Shown: piece by piece, positions 14,984 to 22,456 of the stretch
How the letters are laid out: every line of letters begins with the position of its first letter
How positions within the stretch are numbered: the first letter of the stretch is position 1
The notes under the pieces: model-generated
Databases searched by the model: none
What the model was told of the DNA's origin: nothing
What the model saw: the letters and a program-made list of their open reading frames with translations, nothing else
Position numbers and translations under genes: made by a program
Source: Butyrivibrio proteoclasticus P6B7
Lineage (GTDB): Bacteria; Bacillota; Clostridia; Lachnospirales; Lachnospiraceae
Direction of reading: 5' to 3'
DNA: 64,000 bases
Assembly (NCBI RefSeq): GCF_000622085.1
Contig: NZ_JHWL01000001.1
Coordinates: 124,001-188,000, forward strand

Positions 14984-16780
14984 ATGAAAAAGAAAAAAAG
15001 TGACCTTGCCGTACTTCTTGGGTACGCGGGCAACTACAAAGTATTAACATTTCTTGGACTTATGCTATCGGGAATAGCAATGATCCTTGGAATGCTGCCA
15101 TATATTTGCATATGGCTGGTGGCGAGGGATCTGATCGCAGTGGCACCAAACTGGACCTTAGCATCAGGAATAGGAAAATACGGATGGATGGCATTTGCAT
15201 TTTCTATTGCAGGAATCGCGGTATACTTCGCAGCACTGATGTGCACTCACCTTGCTGCATTTAGAACTGCATCTAATATTAGAAAGCAGGGCATGGAGCA
15301 CCTTATGAAGGCGCCTCTTGGATTCTTTGATTCCAATGCATCAGGACTTCTTCGTAACCGTCTTGATGGCGCTGCTTCAGAGACAGAGACTCTTCTAGCT
15401 CATAACCTTGCCGATATCGTTGGCAGTGCTGCCATGTTCATTGGAATGGTGGTTTTGATGTTTGTATTTGACTGGAGAATGGGTGCAGCTTGCCTTATAG
15501 CAGCAGTAGTTTCTGTAGCAGCCATGTTCACCATGATGGGCGGCAAGAATGCCAAGCTTATGCAGGAATATCAGGCAGCTCAGGACTACATGAGTAAAGC
15601 TGGCACAGAATATGTCCGCGGAATCCCAGTTGTAAAGGTTTTCCAGCAGACAGTTTATTCCTTCAAGGCTTTCAAGGAAGCTATTGAGGACTACAGTAAA
15701 AAGGCAGAGCTTTACGCCGCTGATGTTTGTCAGCTTCCACAGGCTGTGAATCTTACCGCAACAGAAGGCGCATTCATCTTTATGGTTCCGGTAGCGCTTT
15801 TCATCGCTCCAGGAGCTCTTAAGACAGGTAACTTTGCAGCTTTTGTAACTAACTTTGCATTCTATGCTGTGTTCTCAGCTATTGTTTCCACAGCTCTTGC
15901 AAGAATAATGTTCGCAGCAAGTGGCATGATGCTTGCTAGCACAGCACTTGGAAGAATCGCTCAGGTTATGGCTGCACCAACCTTGGAAATCACTGATAAT
16001 CCAAAGGAGCCTAAGGATAACAGCATTGAATTTAGAAACGTTAGCTTTACTTATGACGGAGCCAATATCCCAGCTATAGATCATGTTTCTTTTACGGTGG
16101 AACCAGGACAGACTGTGGCCCTTGTAGGACCTTCCGGAGGAGGAAAGACCACAGCAGCCAGCCTTATCCCAAGATTCTGGGATGTTACTGAAGGCAGCGT
16201 ACTTGTGGGCGGCGTCGACGTTCGCGACATGGACCCTCATGTTCTCATGGACAAGATAGCATTTGTTTTCCAGAATAACAGGCTGTTCAAGGCAAGTATC
16301 TTAGAGAATGTAAGAGCTGCAAGGCCAAGTGCCACAAGAGAAGAGGTAAAAAGAGCTCTCTCTGCTGCCCAATGTGATGACATACTAAGTAAACTTCCAA
16401 ACGGCATGGATACAGTGATCGGAACAGAAGGCACTTACCTTTCAGGCGGAGAGCAGCAGCGTGTAGCCCTTGCCAGAGCAATCCTTAAGGATGCTCCTAT
16501 CGTAGTTCTTGATGAGGCTACAGCCTTTGCAGATCCTGAGAACGAAGTTCTTATCCAGAAAGCCTTCGGAGCACTTACCAAGGATAAGACAGTTATCATG
16601 ATTGCCCACAGGCTTTCAACTGTTGTAGGTGCAGACAAGATTATTGTGCTTGATAATGGTCGCGCCATCGAAGAGGGCACACACAAAGCTCTTAAGGATA
16701 AGGATGGCATGTACAGCCGCATGTGGACAGATTATAACAAGGCAGTTAAATGGCGTATTAGTGCAGGGGAGGCGATGTAA
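14984..16780 (+). CDS. ABC half-transporter, YbtP/IrtA-like subunit
   Basis: A 598-residue protein with a six-segment membrane domain (about residues 15-310) fused to an ATPase domain. Walker A is GPSGGGKTT near residue 383, the signature is LSGGEQQRVALARAI near 488, and Walker B is VVLDEATAFADPENE near 507. The DEATAFADPENE form is characteristic of the YbtP/YbtQ and IrtA/IrtB siderophore transporters. The start ATG follows AAAGGAGGG; a longer in-frame start at 14954 lacks this. It directly abuts its partner gene. Exporter architecture with iron-uptake relatives makes iron-chelate import a reasonable guess. Confidence 0.9.
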   Translation: MKKKKSDLAVLLGYAGNYKVLTFLGLMLSGIAMILGMLPYICIWLVARDLIAVAPNWTLASGIGKYGWMAFAFSIAGIAVYFAALMCTHLAAFRTASNIRKQGMEHLMKAPLGFFDSNASGLLRNRLDGAASETETLLAHNLADIVGSAAMFIGMVVLMFVFDWRMGAACLIAAVVSVAAMFTMMGGKNAKLMQEYQAAQDYMSKAGTEYVRGIPVVKVFQQTVYSFKAFKEAIEDYSKKAELYAADVCQLPQAVNLTATEGAFIFMVPVALFIAPGALKTGNFAAFVTNFAFYAVFSAIVSTALARIMFAASGMMLASTALGRIAQVMAAPTLEITDNPKEPKDNSIEFRNVSFTYDGANIPAIDHVSFTVEPGQTVALVGPSGGGKTTAASLIPRFWDVTEGSVLVGGVDVRDMDPHVLMDKIAFVFQNNRLFKASILENVRAARPSATREEVKRALSAAQCDDILSKLPNGMDTVIGTEGTYLSGGEQQRVALARAILKDAPIVVLDEATAFADPENEVLIQKAFGALTKDKTVIMIAHRLSTVVGADKIIVLDNGRAIEEGTHKALKDKDGMYSRMWTDYNKAVKWRISAGEAM

Positions 16781-18526
16781 ATGTTTGGAAAAGAGTTTCA
16801 GAAAAAGTATGCACTTACCGATCAGGGAATAAGGAATGCCAAGTCGGCAACCTTTTGGACAGTTATAGTTAATCTTCTTGCTATGGGTGGAATGGGAATT
16901 CTGTACATGATGATGACAAGGTACATGAATACCCTTACGTATGGCGCAGAGCTTCCAAATACATGGCTTATCTTAGGCCTGGTCTTTGGGTTTGTGGTGC
17001 TGTCACTTCTTACTCATCTTCAGCAGTACAGAGCCACATATGGACTTGTATACAGAGAAGTTAAAAGCGTGCGTATTTCCCTTGCAGAGCGCATGAGAAA
17101 GCTTCCTCTTGGATACTTTGGCAAAAGAGATCTCGCTGACCTTACAGAAACTATCATGAGCGATGTTAACCGTCTTGAGCACGTTTGGTCACACTGCCTT
17201 GGATACCTTTATGGATCCTATATCTCAACTGCAATCGTTGCAATTATGCTGTTTGCCTTTGACTGGAGACTTGCACTTGCTTGTCTGTGGGGCGTTCCTG
17301 TAGCATTCATCCTTTTGTTCGGAAGCCGTAAGATCAACAAGCGCAATTCAGAGATTACCAAGGAAGCTGGAATTCAGGTTTCAGATGGAATTCAGGAGAC
17401 CTTAGAGAATATCAGAGAGATCAGAGCAACTAACCAGGAAAAGAGCTTTATCGCTGATCTTAACAGAAAGATTGATTACCACGAAAAGACAATGCTTTCA
17501 GGAGAATTATCCTGTGGAATATTTGTTAACGCAGCCAGCGTAATCATGCGTCTTGGCGTTGCCACAACAGTTCTTACAGGAACAAGCCTTATCCTTAAGG
17601 GACAGGTGGACTTCATGGTACTGTTCATGTTCCTCCTTGTGATAACAAGAATCTATTCACCATTTGATCAGGCCCTTGCCCTTATTGCAGAAATGCTTAT
17701 GTCACAGATTTCAGCAGCCAGAATCAATGAGATTCACGATACTCAGGCAGCAGAAGGTGCCGATGAGTTTAATACAAATGGTCATGATATTGTATTTGAA
17801 AATGTAGCCTTTGCCTACGACGATGATCAGGTACTTAACGGCGTCAGCTTCACTGCTAAGGAAGGTGAAGTTACTGCCATCGTTGGACCTTCAGGTTCTG
17901 GAAAGAGTACCTGCGCAAGACTCGCTGCAAGACTTTGGGATGTACCAAAGGGAACAATCAAAGTAGGCGGAGTAGATATTAACTCCGTTGATCCGGAAGT
18001 CCTTCTTGGTGACTATTCAATGGTATTCCAGGATGTAGTTCTTTTTGATGATACTGTAATGGAGAATATCCGCCTTGGTAAGCATGGCGCTACCGATGAA
18101 GAAGTAAGAGCAGCAGCGAAAGCTGCCAACTGCGACGAGTTCGTGGATAAGCTTCTAAACGGCTACGATACACCAATCGGCGAAAACGGAGCTAAGCTTT
18201 CTGGCGGCGAAAGACAGCGTATCTCCATCGCCAGAGCACTTCTAAAGAATGCGCCAATCGTACTTCTTGATGAAGCAACAGCTTCTCTTGATGTTGAAAA
18301 CGAGACCAAGGTCCAGGAAGCTCTTTCAAGACTCCTTACCGGCAAGACCGTTCTTGTTATCGCCCACCGCATGCGTACCGTAGAAGCGGCAGATAAGATT
18401 GTAGTTCTTAAGGATGGAAAAGTCGCAGAGGAAGGAAATCCATCTGACCTTATGAAGAAGGATGGTAGTATCTTTAGACACATGGCACAGCTTCAAAGCG
18501 ACAGCGCCCAGTGGAGCATCGCCTAA
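16781..18526 (+). CDS. ABC half-transporter, YbtQ/IrtB-like subunit
   Basis: A 581-residue partner of the preceding half-transporter, starting at the base after its stop. The membrane domain spans about residues 20-310. The ATPase domain has Walker A GPSGSGKST near residue 369, signature LSGGERQRISIARAL near 472, and Walker B IVLLDEATASLDVENET near 493. The two NBDs differ (DEATAF versus DEATAS), as in heterodimeric YbtPQ/IrtAB. It ends 8 bases from the convergent HMA gene with no clear terminator between them. Confidence 0.9.
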   Translation: MFGKEFQKKYALTDQGIRNAKSATFWTVIVNLLAMGGMGILYMMMTRYMNTLTYGAELPNTWLILGLVFGFVVLSLLTHLQQYRATYGLVYREVKSVRISLAERMRKLPLGYFGKRDLADLTETIMSDVNRLEHVWSHCLGYLYGSYISTAIVAIMLFAFDWRLALACLWGVPVAFILLFGSRKINKRNSEITKEAGIQVSDGIQETLENIREIRATNQEKSFIADLNRKIDYHEKTMLSGELSCGIFVNAASVIMRLGVATTVLTGTSLILKGQVDFMVLFMFLLVITRIYSPFDQALALIAEMLMSQISAARINEIHDTQAAEGADEFNTNGHDIVFENVAFAYDDDQVLNGVSFTAKEGEVTAIVGPSGSGKSTCARLAARLWDVPKGTIKVGGVDINSVDPEVLLGDYSMVFQDVVLFDDTVMENIRLGKHGATDEEVRAAAKAANCDEFVDKLLNGYDTPIGENGAKLSGGERQRISIARALLKNAPIVLLDEATASLDVENETKVQEALSRLLTGKTVLVIAHRMRTVEAADKIVVLKDGKVAEEGNPSDLMKKDGSIFRHMAQLQSDSAQWSIA

Positions 18527-18534
18527 GGAAGTCA

Positions 18535-18888
18535 TTAACGAACGCTATAGCCTAGATCTTCAATGGCTTTCACGAAGACATCGCGGTCGATATTTCTATC
18601 AAACTTAATATCTACGCGGCCTTTACGTAGATTAACCTTACAAGACGCACCGTCAATACTGTTGATGGTGCGTTTTACTCTGTTTGAGCAGTTTTCGCAG
18701 TGCATTCCATCAACCATAAGAACGATTTCTCCTATGACTGGGCCGTCGAGCTTTTTGTTAGGAACCTTTATATCTCCGCCGCCACCACAGCATCCACCTT
18801 CACCTTTAAAGTGTTTGATGGAGCCTCTAACGGCCAATACTAAGACTAAAACCAGGATAAGACCTGCGACTATATTTTGTGCAACCAT
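18535..18888 (-). CDS. FeoB-associated Cys-rich membrane segment fused to an HMA domain
   Basis: A 117-residue protein. Residues 1-40 are a single membrane segment followed by GEGGCCGGGGD, the layout of the small FeoB-associated Cys-rich membrane protein. Residues about 50-117 form a heavy-metal-associated domain with the metal-binding motif GMHCENC and the ferredoxin-like beta-alpha-beta pattern ending VKAIEDLGYSVR. The HMA part would lie in the cytoplasm and carry a metal ion next to the FeoB channel. It is divergent from feoA with a shared operator region. This joins two modules usually encoded apart. Confidence 0.85.
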   Translation of the reverse strand: MVAQNIVAGLILVLVLVLAVRGSIKHFKGEGGCCGGGGDIKVPNKKLDGPVIGEIVLMVDGMHCENCSNRVKRTINSIDGASCKVNLRKGRVDIKFDRNIDRDVFVKAIEDLGYSVR

Positions 18889-18906
18889 TTTTAAATCCCT
18901 TCTTTT

Positions 18907-18921
18907 TGAAAAACATTCTCA
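18907..18921. promoter_or_regulatory. Fur-like box in the HMA/feo divergent region
   Basis: TGAAAAACATTCTCA matches 12 of the 14 defined bases of the TGAGAAT-N-ATTCTCA palindrome at 14227. It sits 18 bases upstream of the HMA start codon, within that gene's leader. Confidence 0.45.
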
Positions 18922-18941
18922 ATAAGTTATATTGTTATAGA

Positions 18942-18959
18942 TGTTAGCTTATACTAACA
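18942..18959. promoter_or_regulatory. Operator-like palindrome TGTTAG-N6-CTAACA (distal feo copy)
   Basis: A perfect 6+6 inverted repeat with spacer CTTATA, immediately upstream of the feo -10. It is spaced 23 bases, about two helical turns, from the second copy. Confidence 0.65.
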
Positions 18960-18965
18960 TATAAT
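18960..18965 (+). promoter_or_regulatory. -10 element of the feo operon
   Basis: A perfect TATAAT lies exactly between two copies of the TGTTAG palindrome. No good -35 is seen at 16-18 bases upstream, so the promoter may need an activator or be weak. Confidence 0.5.
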
Positions 18966-18982
18966 GTTAGAGATGTCTAACA
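18965..18982. promoter_or_regulatory. Operator-like palindrome TGTTAG-N6-CTAACA (proximal feo copy)
   Basis: A perfect 6+6 inverted repeat with spacer AGATGT. Its first base is the last base of the -10, the same geometry as at 14291 in the TetR-ABC promoter. Binding would block transcription start. Confidence 0.65.
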
Positions 18983-19036
18983 AAATGTTGGAGCGTCAAA
19001 TGTATGAAAAAGCAAAAAGTATGAGGAGGGTAAAAT

Positions 19037-19264
19037 ATGAGCTTAAGCGAATTACAAAAAGACAGCCATGCAGTTGTGGACAAGTTAACTGGTGATGAGA
19101 GATTCATGAGCAGAATCACTTCCATAGGTCTGACACCAGGTTGCACCGTAAAGGTCATCAGAAACGACAAGAACAGACCTATGCTGATCTACTCCCGCGA
19201 CACTCTGATCGCACTTAACAGAAATGAGTGTAAGGGAATTGAGGTTACGGAGGTGGCAGGATGA
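19037..19264 (+). CDS. feoA: Ferrous iron transport protein A
   Basis: A 75-residue, SH3-like FeoA. Characteristic pieces are MSRITSIGLTPGCTVKVI (residues 24-41) and MLIYSRDTLIALNRNECKGIEV at the C-terminus, where family members carry the DTxIAL stretch. FeoA is a small cytoplasmic partner of FeoB. GAGGAGGG precedes the ATG. It overlaps feoB by 4 bases (ATGA), giving tight coupling. Confidence 0.92.
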   Translation: MSLSELQKDSHAVVDKLTGDERFMSRITSIGLTPGCTVKVIRNDKNRPMLIYSRDTLIALNRNECKGIEVTEVAG

Positions 19265-21276
19265 GCACAGCATCAATAGCGCTGCTTGGTCAGCCTAACT
19301 CCGGTAAATCAACACTTTTTAATGCACTTACAGGTCTTCACCAGCACGTAGGTAACTGGCCAGGTAAGACCGTTGAGAAAAAGGAAGGAAGCTTTTCGTA
19401 CAAGGGGATGGAGTGTGCGATCGCTGATCTTCCAGGATCCTATAGCCTGACAGCCAATTCTGACGAGGAGCTTATTACAAGAGATTACATTGCTTCTGGA
19501 AAGGCAGATGTGGTGTGCATTCTTGCAGACAGCTCACAGCTTCAGCGAAGCCTCTTTATGACTGCTGATTACGCTGGTATAGACGTGCCAAGTTTCCTGG
19601 TACTTAATATGGCAGACGTGGCAGCAGATCAGGGTAAGACCATAAACGTAAAAGAAATAGAGAAAAAGCTTGGTATCCCAGTAGTTCTTTTCTCAGCGAC
19701 AGAGGGTAAGAAGTACGAGCCTTACTACGAAGTTATGGAAAGAGCTGTAAAGGAAAAGTCCAAGATTAATGTAGCTGCCCTTGAGGCAGAGTACGAGAAG
19801 ATCGAAGGCTATAGCCTGTTAAAAGAGCTAATTCCAGACAATCTGATAAATGGCTTCACTCCAATGTGGCTTGCTGTAAAGGCTCTGGAGGGCGATAAGC
19901 AGGTTCTTTCCATGTTAAAAGAAAGAATGACAACAGAGAATTACAAGAACGTAGTTAATATCTGCAACAACAGTCAGGGTGCAATAGCAACTGGAAGCAG
20001 CAAGTTTAGCTGGATTGATGGAATACTTGAAGGAAGCGTAACTTCCAAGAAGGAAAGCATTGCACTTAGTAAGCTCGATAAGATTTACCTTAGCAGAGTC
20101 TGGGGTAAACCTGCAGTTATTTTGACAGTTCTTTTAGGCCTTATCGGATCATTTATTCCAGCCCTTCCATTTATGGGAATCGGACAGGCAATTGGAGGTC
20201 TTAAAGCGCCAGTTGCTGCAGTACTAACATCAGTAGGCGCTCCAGAGATTCTGATTCAGATAATTTGCACCGTTATCATACAGTCTTTCTGCTACATTGT
20301 GCAGATGCTGGGATTTGTATTTGGCGTAACTTTAGTATTTGGACTTCTTGAGGAAGTAGGCGTAATGGCCCGTATTTCCTACGTGTTTGATAATACCATG
20401 GGTAAGCTTGGACTTCAGGGTAAGTCAGTTATGCCTTTCCTTGTAAGCTTTGGATGTACCATGGGCGGCGCAGCAGGAGCTAGGGTTATCGATAACTGGG
20501 GACAGAAGGTTCTTACTATCGCCCTTGCCTGGGCAGTACCTTGCGGAGCAGCTTGGGCAGTTATCCCAATGCTATCAGCTATATTCTTTGGACCATGGGC
20601 TGTGCTTGTAATAGTGGTGATACTTCTTACAATGATCCTACACATGTGGGTTACAGCTAAGATCTTTGGAAGAAAGCTGGTTCAGAAAGCTGACAGATAC
20701 GGAATGATCATGGAGCTTCCTCCATATCATAAGCCAAGAATCGGCGCGCTTCTTCGCTATGTTCTTGGAAGAACAGGAGATACCTTTAAGCGTGTAACAA
20801 GCGTAGTTCTTCTTGTATGCGGCGTGTTCTGGCTTCTTAGCTACACCTTTGTTCCTGGGACCCAGCCTATCCTTTATCGCATTGGAACAGCAATCGAGCC
20901 TGTAACCAAGATCTTCGGCCTTGGCTGGCAGCTCTTTGTGGCATTCATTGCATCTGCAGTAGGTAAAGAAGGAGCTATCGGTGTTATCAGCGCTCTTTAT
21001 ACTGGTGGCAACCTTTCAACAGCCTTCAACGATGCCATGAGCGGAGCTGGCGCTGCTTCCAACCTTCAGGAGATTCTTCTTGCCAACGTATCAAAGGCAG
21101 AAGCCCTTGCCTTTATCTTTGCAATGACCTTCAACATGCCTTGCGTTGTAGCTCTTGCAGCAACCTTCCAGGAGACCTACTCAGTTAAGTGGACAGCCAA
21201 GATTGCCCTGTACTACACATTCACAGCGCTTCTTCTCGCATGTGTTGCTTACCACGTTGGACTTTTGATCTTCTAA
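19261..21276 (+). CDS. feoB: Ferrous iron transport protein B
   Basis: A 671-residue Fe(II) transporter. The N-terminal G domain has G1 GQPNSGKST (residues 9-17), G2 in NWPGKTVEKKEG, G3 DLPGSYSL near residue 58 and a G4-like LNMAD near residue 120. A helical spacer follows, then about eight membrane segments from residue 280. The first gate motif reads GCTMGGAAGARVIDNWG and the second VPCGAAWAVIP, rather than the GCNVPAIMATR and SC forms of the E. coli type, but both motif cysteines are kept. This variant is, from memory, common in Clostridia. It lacks the long cytoplasmic tail of enterobacterial FeoB. Confidence 0.95.
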   Translation: MSTASIALLGQPNSGKSTLFNALTGLHQHVGNWPGKTVEKKEGSFSYKGMECAIADLPGSYSLTANSDEELITRDYIASGKADVVCILADSSQLQRSLFMTADYAGIDVPSFLVLNMADVAADQGKTINVKEIEKKLGIPVVLFSATEGKKYEPYYEVMERAVKEKSKINVAALEAEYEKIEGYSLLKELIPDNLINGFTPMWLAVKALEGDKQVLSMLKERMTTENYKNVVNICNNSQGAIATGSSKFSWIDGILEGSVTSKKESIALSKLDKIYLSRVWGKPAVILTVLLGLIGSFIPALPFMGIGQAIGGLKAPVAAVLTSVGAPEILIQIICTVIIQSFCYIVQMLGFVFGVTLVFGLLEEVGVMARISYVFDNTMGKLGLQGKSVMPFLVSFGCTMGGAAGARVIDNWGQKVLTIALAWAVPCGAAWAVIPMLSAIFFGPWAVLVIVVILLTMILHMWVTAKIFGRKLVQKADRYGMIMELPPYHKPRIGALLRYVLGRTGDTFKRVTSVVLLVCGVFWLLSYTFVPGTQPILYRIGTAIEPVTKIFGLGWQLFVAFIASAVGKEGAIGVISALYTGGNLSTAFNDAMSGAGAASNLQEILLANVSKAEALAFIFAMTFNMPCVVALAATFQETYSVKWTAKIALYYTFTALLLACVAYHVGLLIF

Positions 21277-21315
21277 GATAAATGATTTTCGGATTCAATA
21301 ATCTGAGGAAACTAT

Positions 21316-21564
21316 ATGAAAGACTTATTAGCGCTACTAAGCGATGGTCACGCCAGAACAGAAAAGCTTCTGGCTATTGAACTTCACACAACAGTAGAAG
21401 ATGTAAAAAGACAAATCGAATACCTTGAGCACATGGGCATAGTCCGCAAGGTGGACATGTCCGCCTGTTCAGGAAAGAGCTGTGGTGGTGACTGCAATAA
21501 GTGTGCGCCCAAGGACGGCTTTAAGAACATGGGCGCTATGTATGAAGTAGTCATGACAAGATGA
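21316..21564 (+). CDS. feoC: FeoC-like winged-helix protein with Cys cluster
   Basis: An 82-residue protein. Residues 1-50 form a winged helix (LLALLSDGHARTEKLLAIELHT, then QIEYLEHMGIVRKV). It is followed by CSGKSCGGDCNKC, four cysteines suited to an iron-sulfur or metal site, and a short beta-rich end. FeoC proteins bind FeoB or regulate feo operons. It lies 39 bases after feoB and ends just before the complete palindromic repeat at 21571. Confidence 0.82.
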   Translation: MKDLLALLSDGHARTEKLLAIELHTTVEDVKRQIEYLEHMGIVRKVDMSACSGKSCGGDCNKCAPKDGFKNMGAMYEVVMTR

Positions 21565-21570
21565 CAATGG

Positions 21571-21638
21571 TGACAGAGGGGACGGTTCTCTTTGACTTAT
21601 TGCATTCAATAAGTCAAAGAGAACCGTCCCCTCTGTCA
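21571..21638. repeat. Complete palindromic repeat, 32 bp perfect arms, CATT loop
   Basis: The left arm starts TGACAGAGGGGACGGTTC and the right arm ends GAACCGTCCCCTCTGTCA. All 32 base pairs match and the loop is 4 bases. Half-elements of the same family occur at 7137 and 10016. From memory, GGGGACGGTTCT palindromes of this kind occur near REP-associated tyrosine transposases in many bacteria. None is encoded here. As RNA it would form a very stable hairpin at the end of the feo operon and may also stop transcription, although the nearest T-run is 14 bases further on. Confidence 0.85.
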
Positions 21639-21662
21639 GATCACTGACTTATTTTTTGTCAT

Positions 21663-21691
21663 TTGAACATAATTAATATGTAGACTATAAT
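21663..21691 (+). promoter_or_regulatory. SigA-type promoter of the large glycan operon
   Basis: TTGAAC, 17 bases, perfect TATAAT, about 50 bases before the acyl carrier protein gene. It is the best promoter candidate for the 25 kb plus-strand block that follows. Confidence 0.75.
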
Positions 21692-21742
21692 GTCAGACGT
21701 ATTTATGGTAAAATACCGATGATACTATGGAGGTAATATAGG

Positions 21743-21985
21743 ATGACAAGAGAAGAAGTTTTTGAAAAGATAAATGAAGTATTCAGAGATGTATTCGAGG
21801 ACGACGATATCACAGTTAACGAGACAACAACTGCTGACGACATCGACGATTGGGATTCCCTTGAGCACATCAACCTTATGAACGCTATTGAGCAGGAATT
21901 CGACATCAAGTTCACAATGGGTCAGATTGTTGCCATGAAGAACGTTGGCGAGATGGCTGACATCATCATCAGCAAGCTTTCATAA
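21743..21985 (+). CDS. Acyl carrier protein
   Basis: An 80-residue, acidic, four-helix carrier. The phosphopantetheine attachment site is the Ser in DDWDSLEHINLM (near residue 39). It would carry an acyl group as a thioester in the cytoplasm. It opens the glycan operon and shares it with an FkbH-like protein and an MBOAT acyltransferase, not with fatty-acid genes. It is therefore probably a dedicated carrier for a glycan substituent rather than the fatty-acid ACP. Strong start: GGAGG 12 bases upstream plus AGGATG. Confidence 0.92.
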   Translation: MTREEVFEKINEVFRDVFEDDDITVNETTTADDIDDWDSLEHINLMNAIEQEFDIKFTMGQIVAMKNVGEMADIIISKLS

Positions 21986-22018
21986 TTTGGTAAAAGAACT
22001 AACTATTTTAGGAGAACC

Positions 22019-22411
22019 ATGAAGATACATCACGTTGGCTACCTTGCCAAGAGCCTGGAAAAGAGCCGTAACAAGTACATAGAGCTTGGCTTCATCGTGG
22101 AGAGACCAGTTAAGTACGATGATATCCGCAAGATCAATATCGAGTTTCTGGTGAACGGAGATTACCGCGTAGAGCTCATTGAGCCTGTAGACAAGGAATC
22201 TCCCATGTATCCACTTCTTGCAAGATACAAGAACACTCCTTACCACTTCTGTTACGAAGTAGAGGACCTGGATAAGGCAGTAGCTGAGCTTTCAGACAAG
22301 CATTACACCATGATGCAGGAGCCAGAGGTGGCACCATGCATCGACAATGACAGAGTTGTGTTCATGTACAACAACAGCATGGGCATCATAGAACTGGTGG
22401 AGATTCGATAG
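22019..22411 (+). CDS. VOC-superfamily protein (glyoxalase/epimerase-like)
   Basis: A 130-residue vicinal-oxygen-chelate protein with two beta-alpha-beta-beta-beta modules. Likely metal ligands are His4/His5 in KIHHVGYL, Glu in YRVELIEP near residue 60, His in TPYHFCYEV near 77 and Glu in IIELVEI near the end, the arrangement of methylmalonyl-CoA epimerase-like members. It starts 33 bases after the ACP gene, with AGGAG before the ATG. In this context it may modify the acyl group carried by the ACP. The actual reaction is unknown. Confidence 0.8.
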   Translation: MKIHHVGYLAKSLEKSRNKYIELGFIVERPVKYDDIRKINIEFLVNGDYRVELIEPVDKESPMYPLLARYKNTPYHFCYEVEDLDKAVAELSDKHYTMMQEPEVAPCIDNDRVVFMYNNSMGIIELVEIR

Positions 22412-22456
22412 TTCTTTTTGTAAAAAGAAATTACGATGAATTTGAGGTAATAAGAA

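Noticed and set aside
16435..16722. Ser-rich minus-strand frames opposite ABC ATPase domains
   Set aside because: Common shadows of Walker A/B coding sequence on the opposite strand. No independent support.
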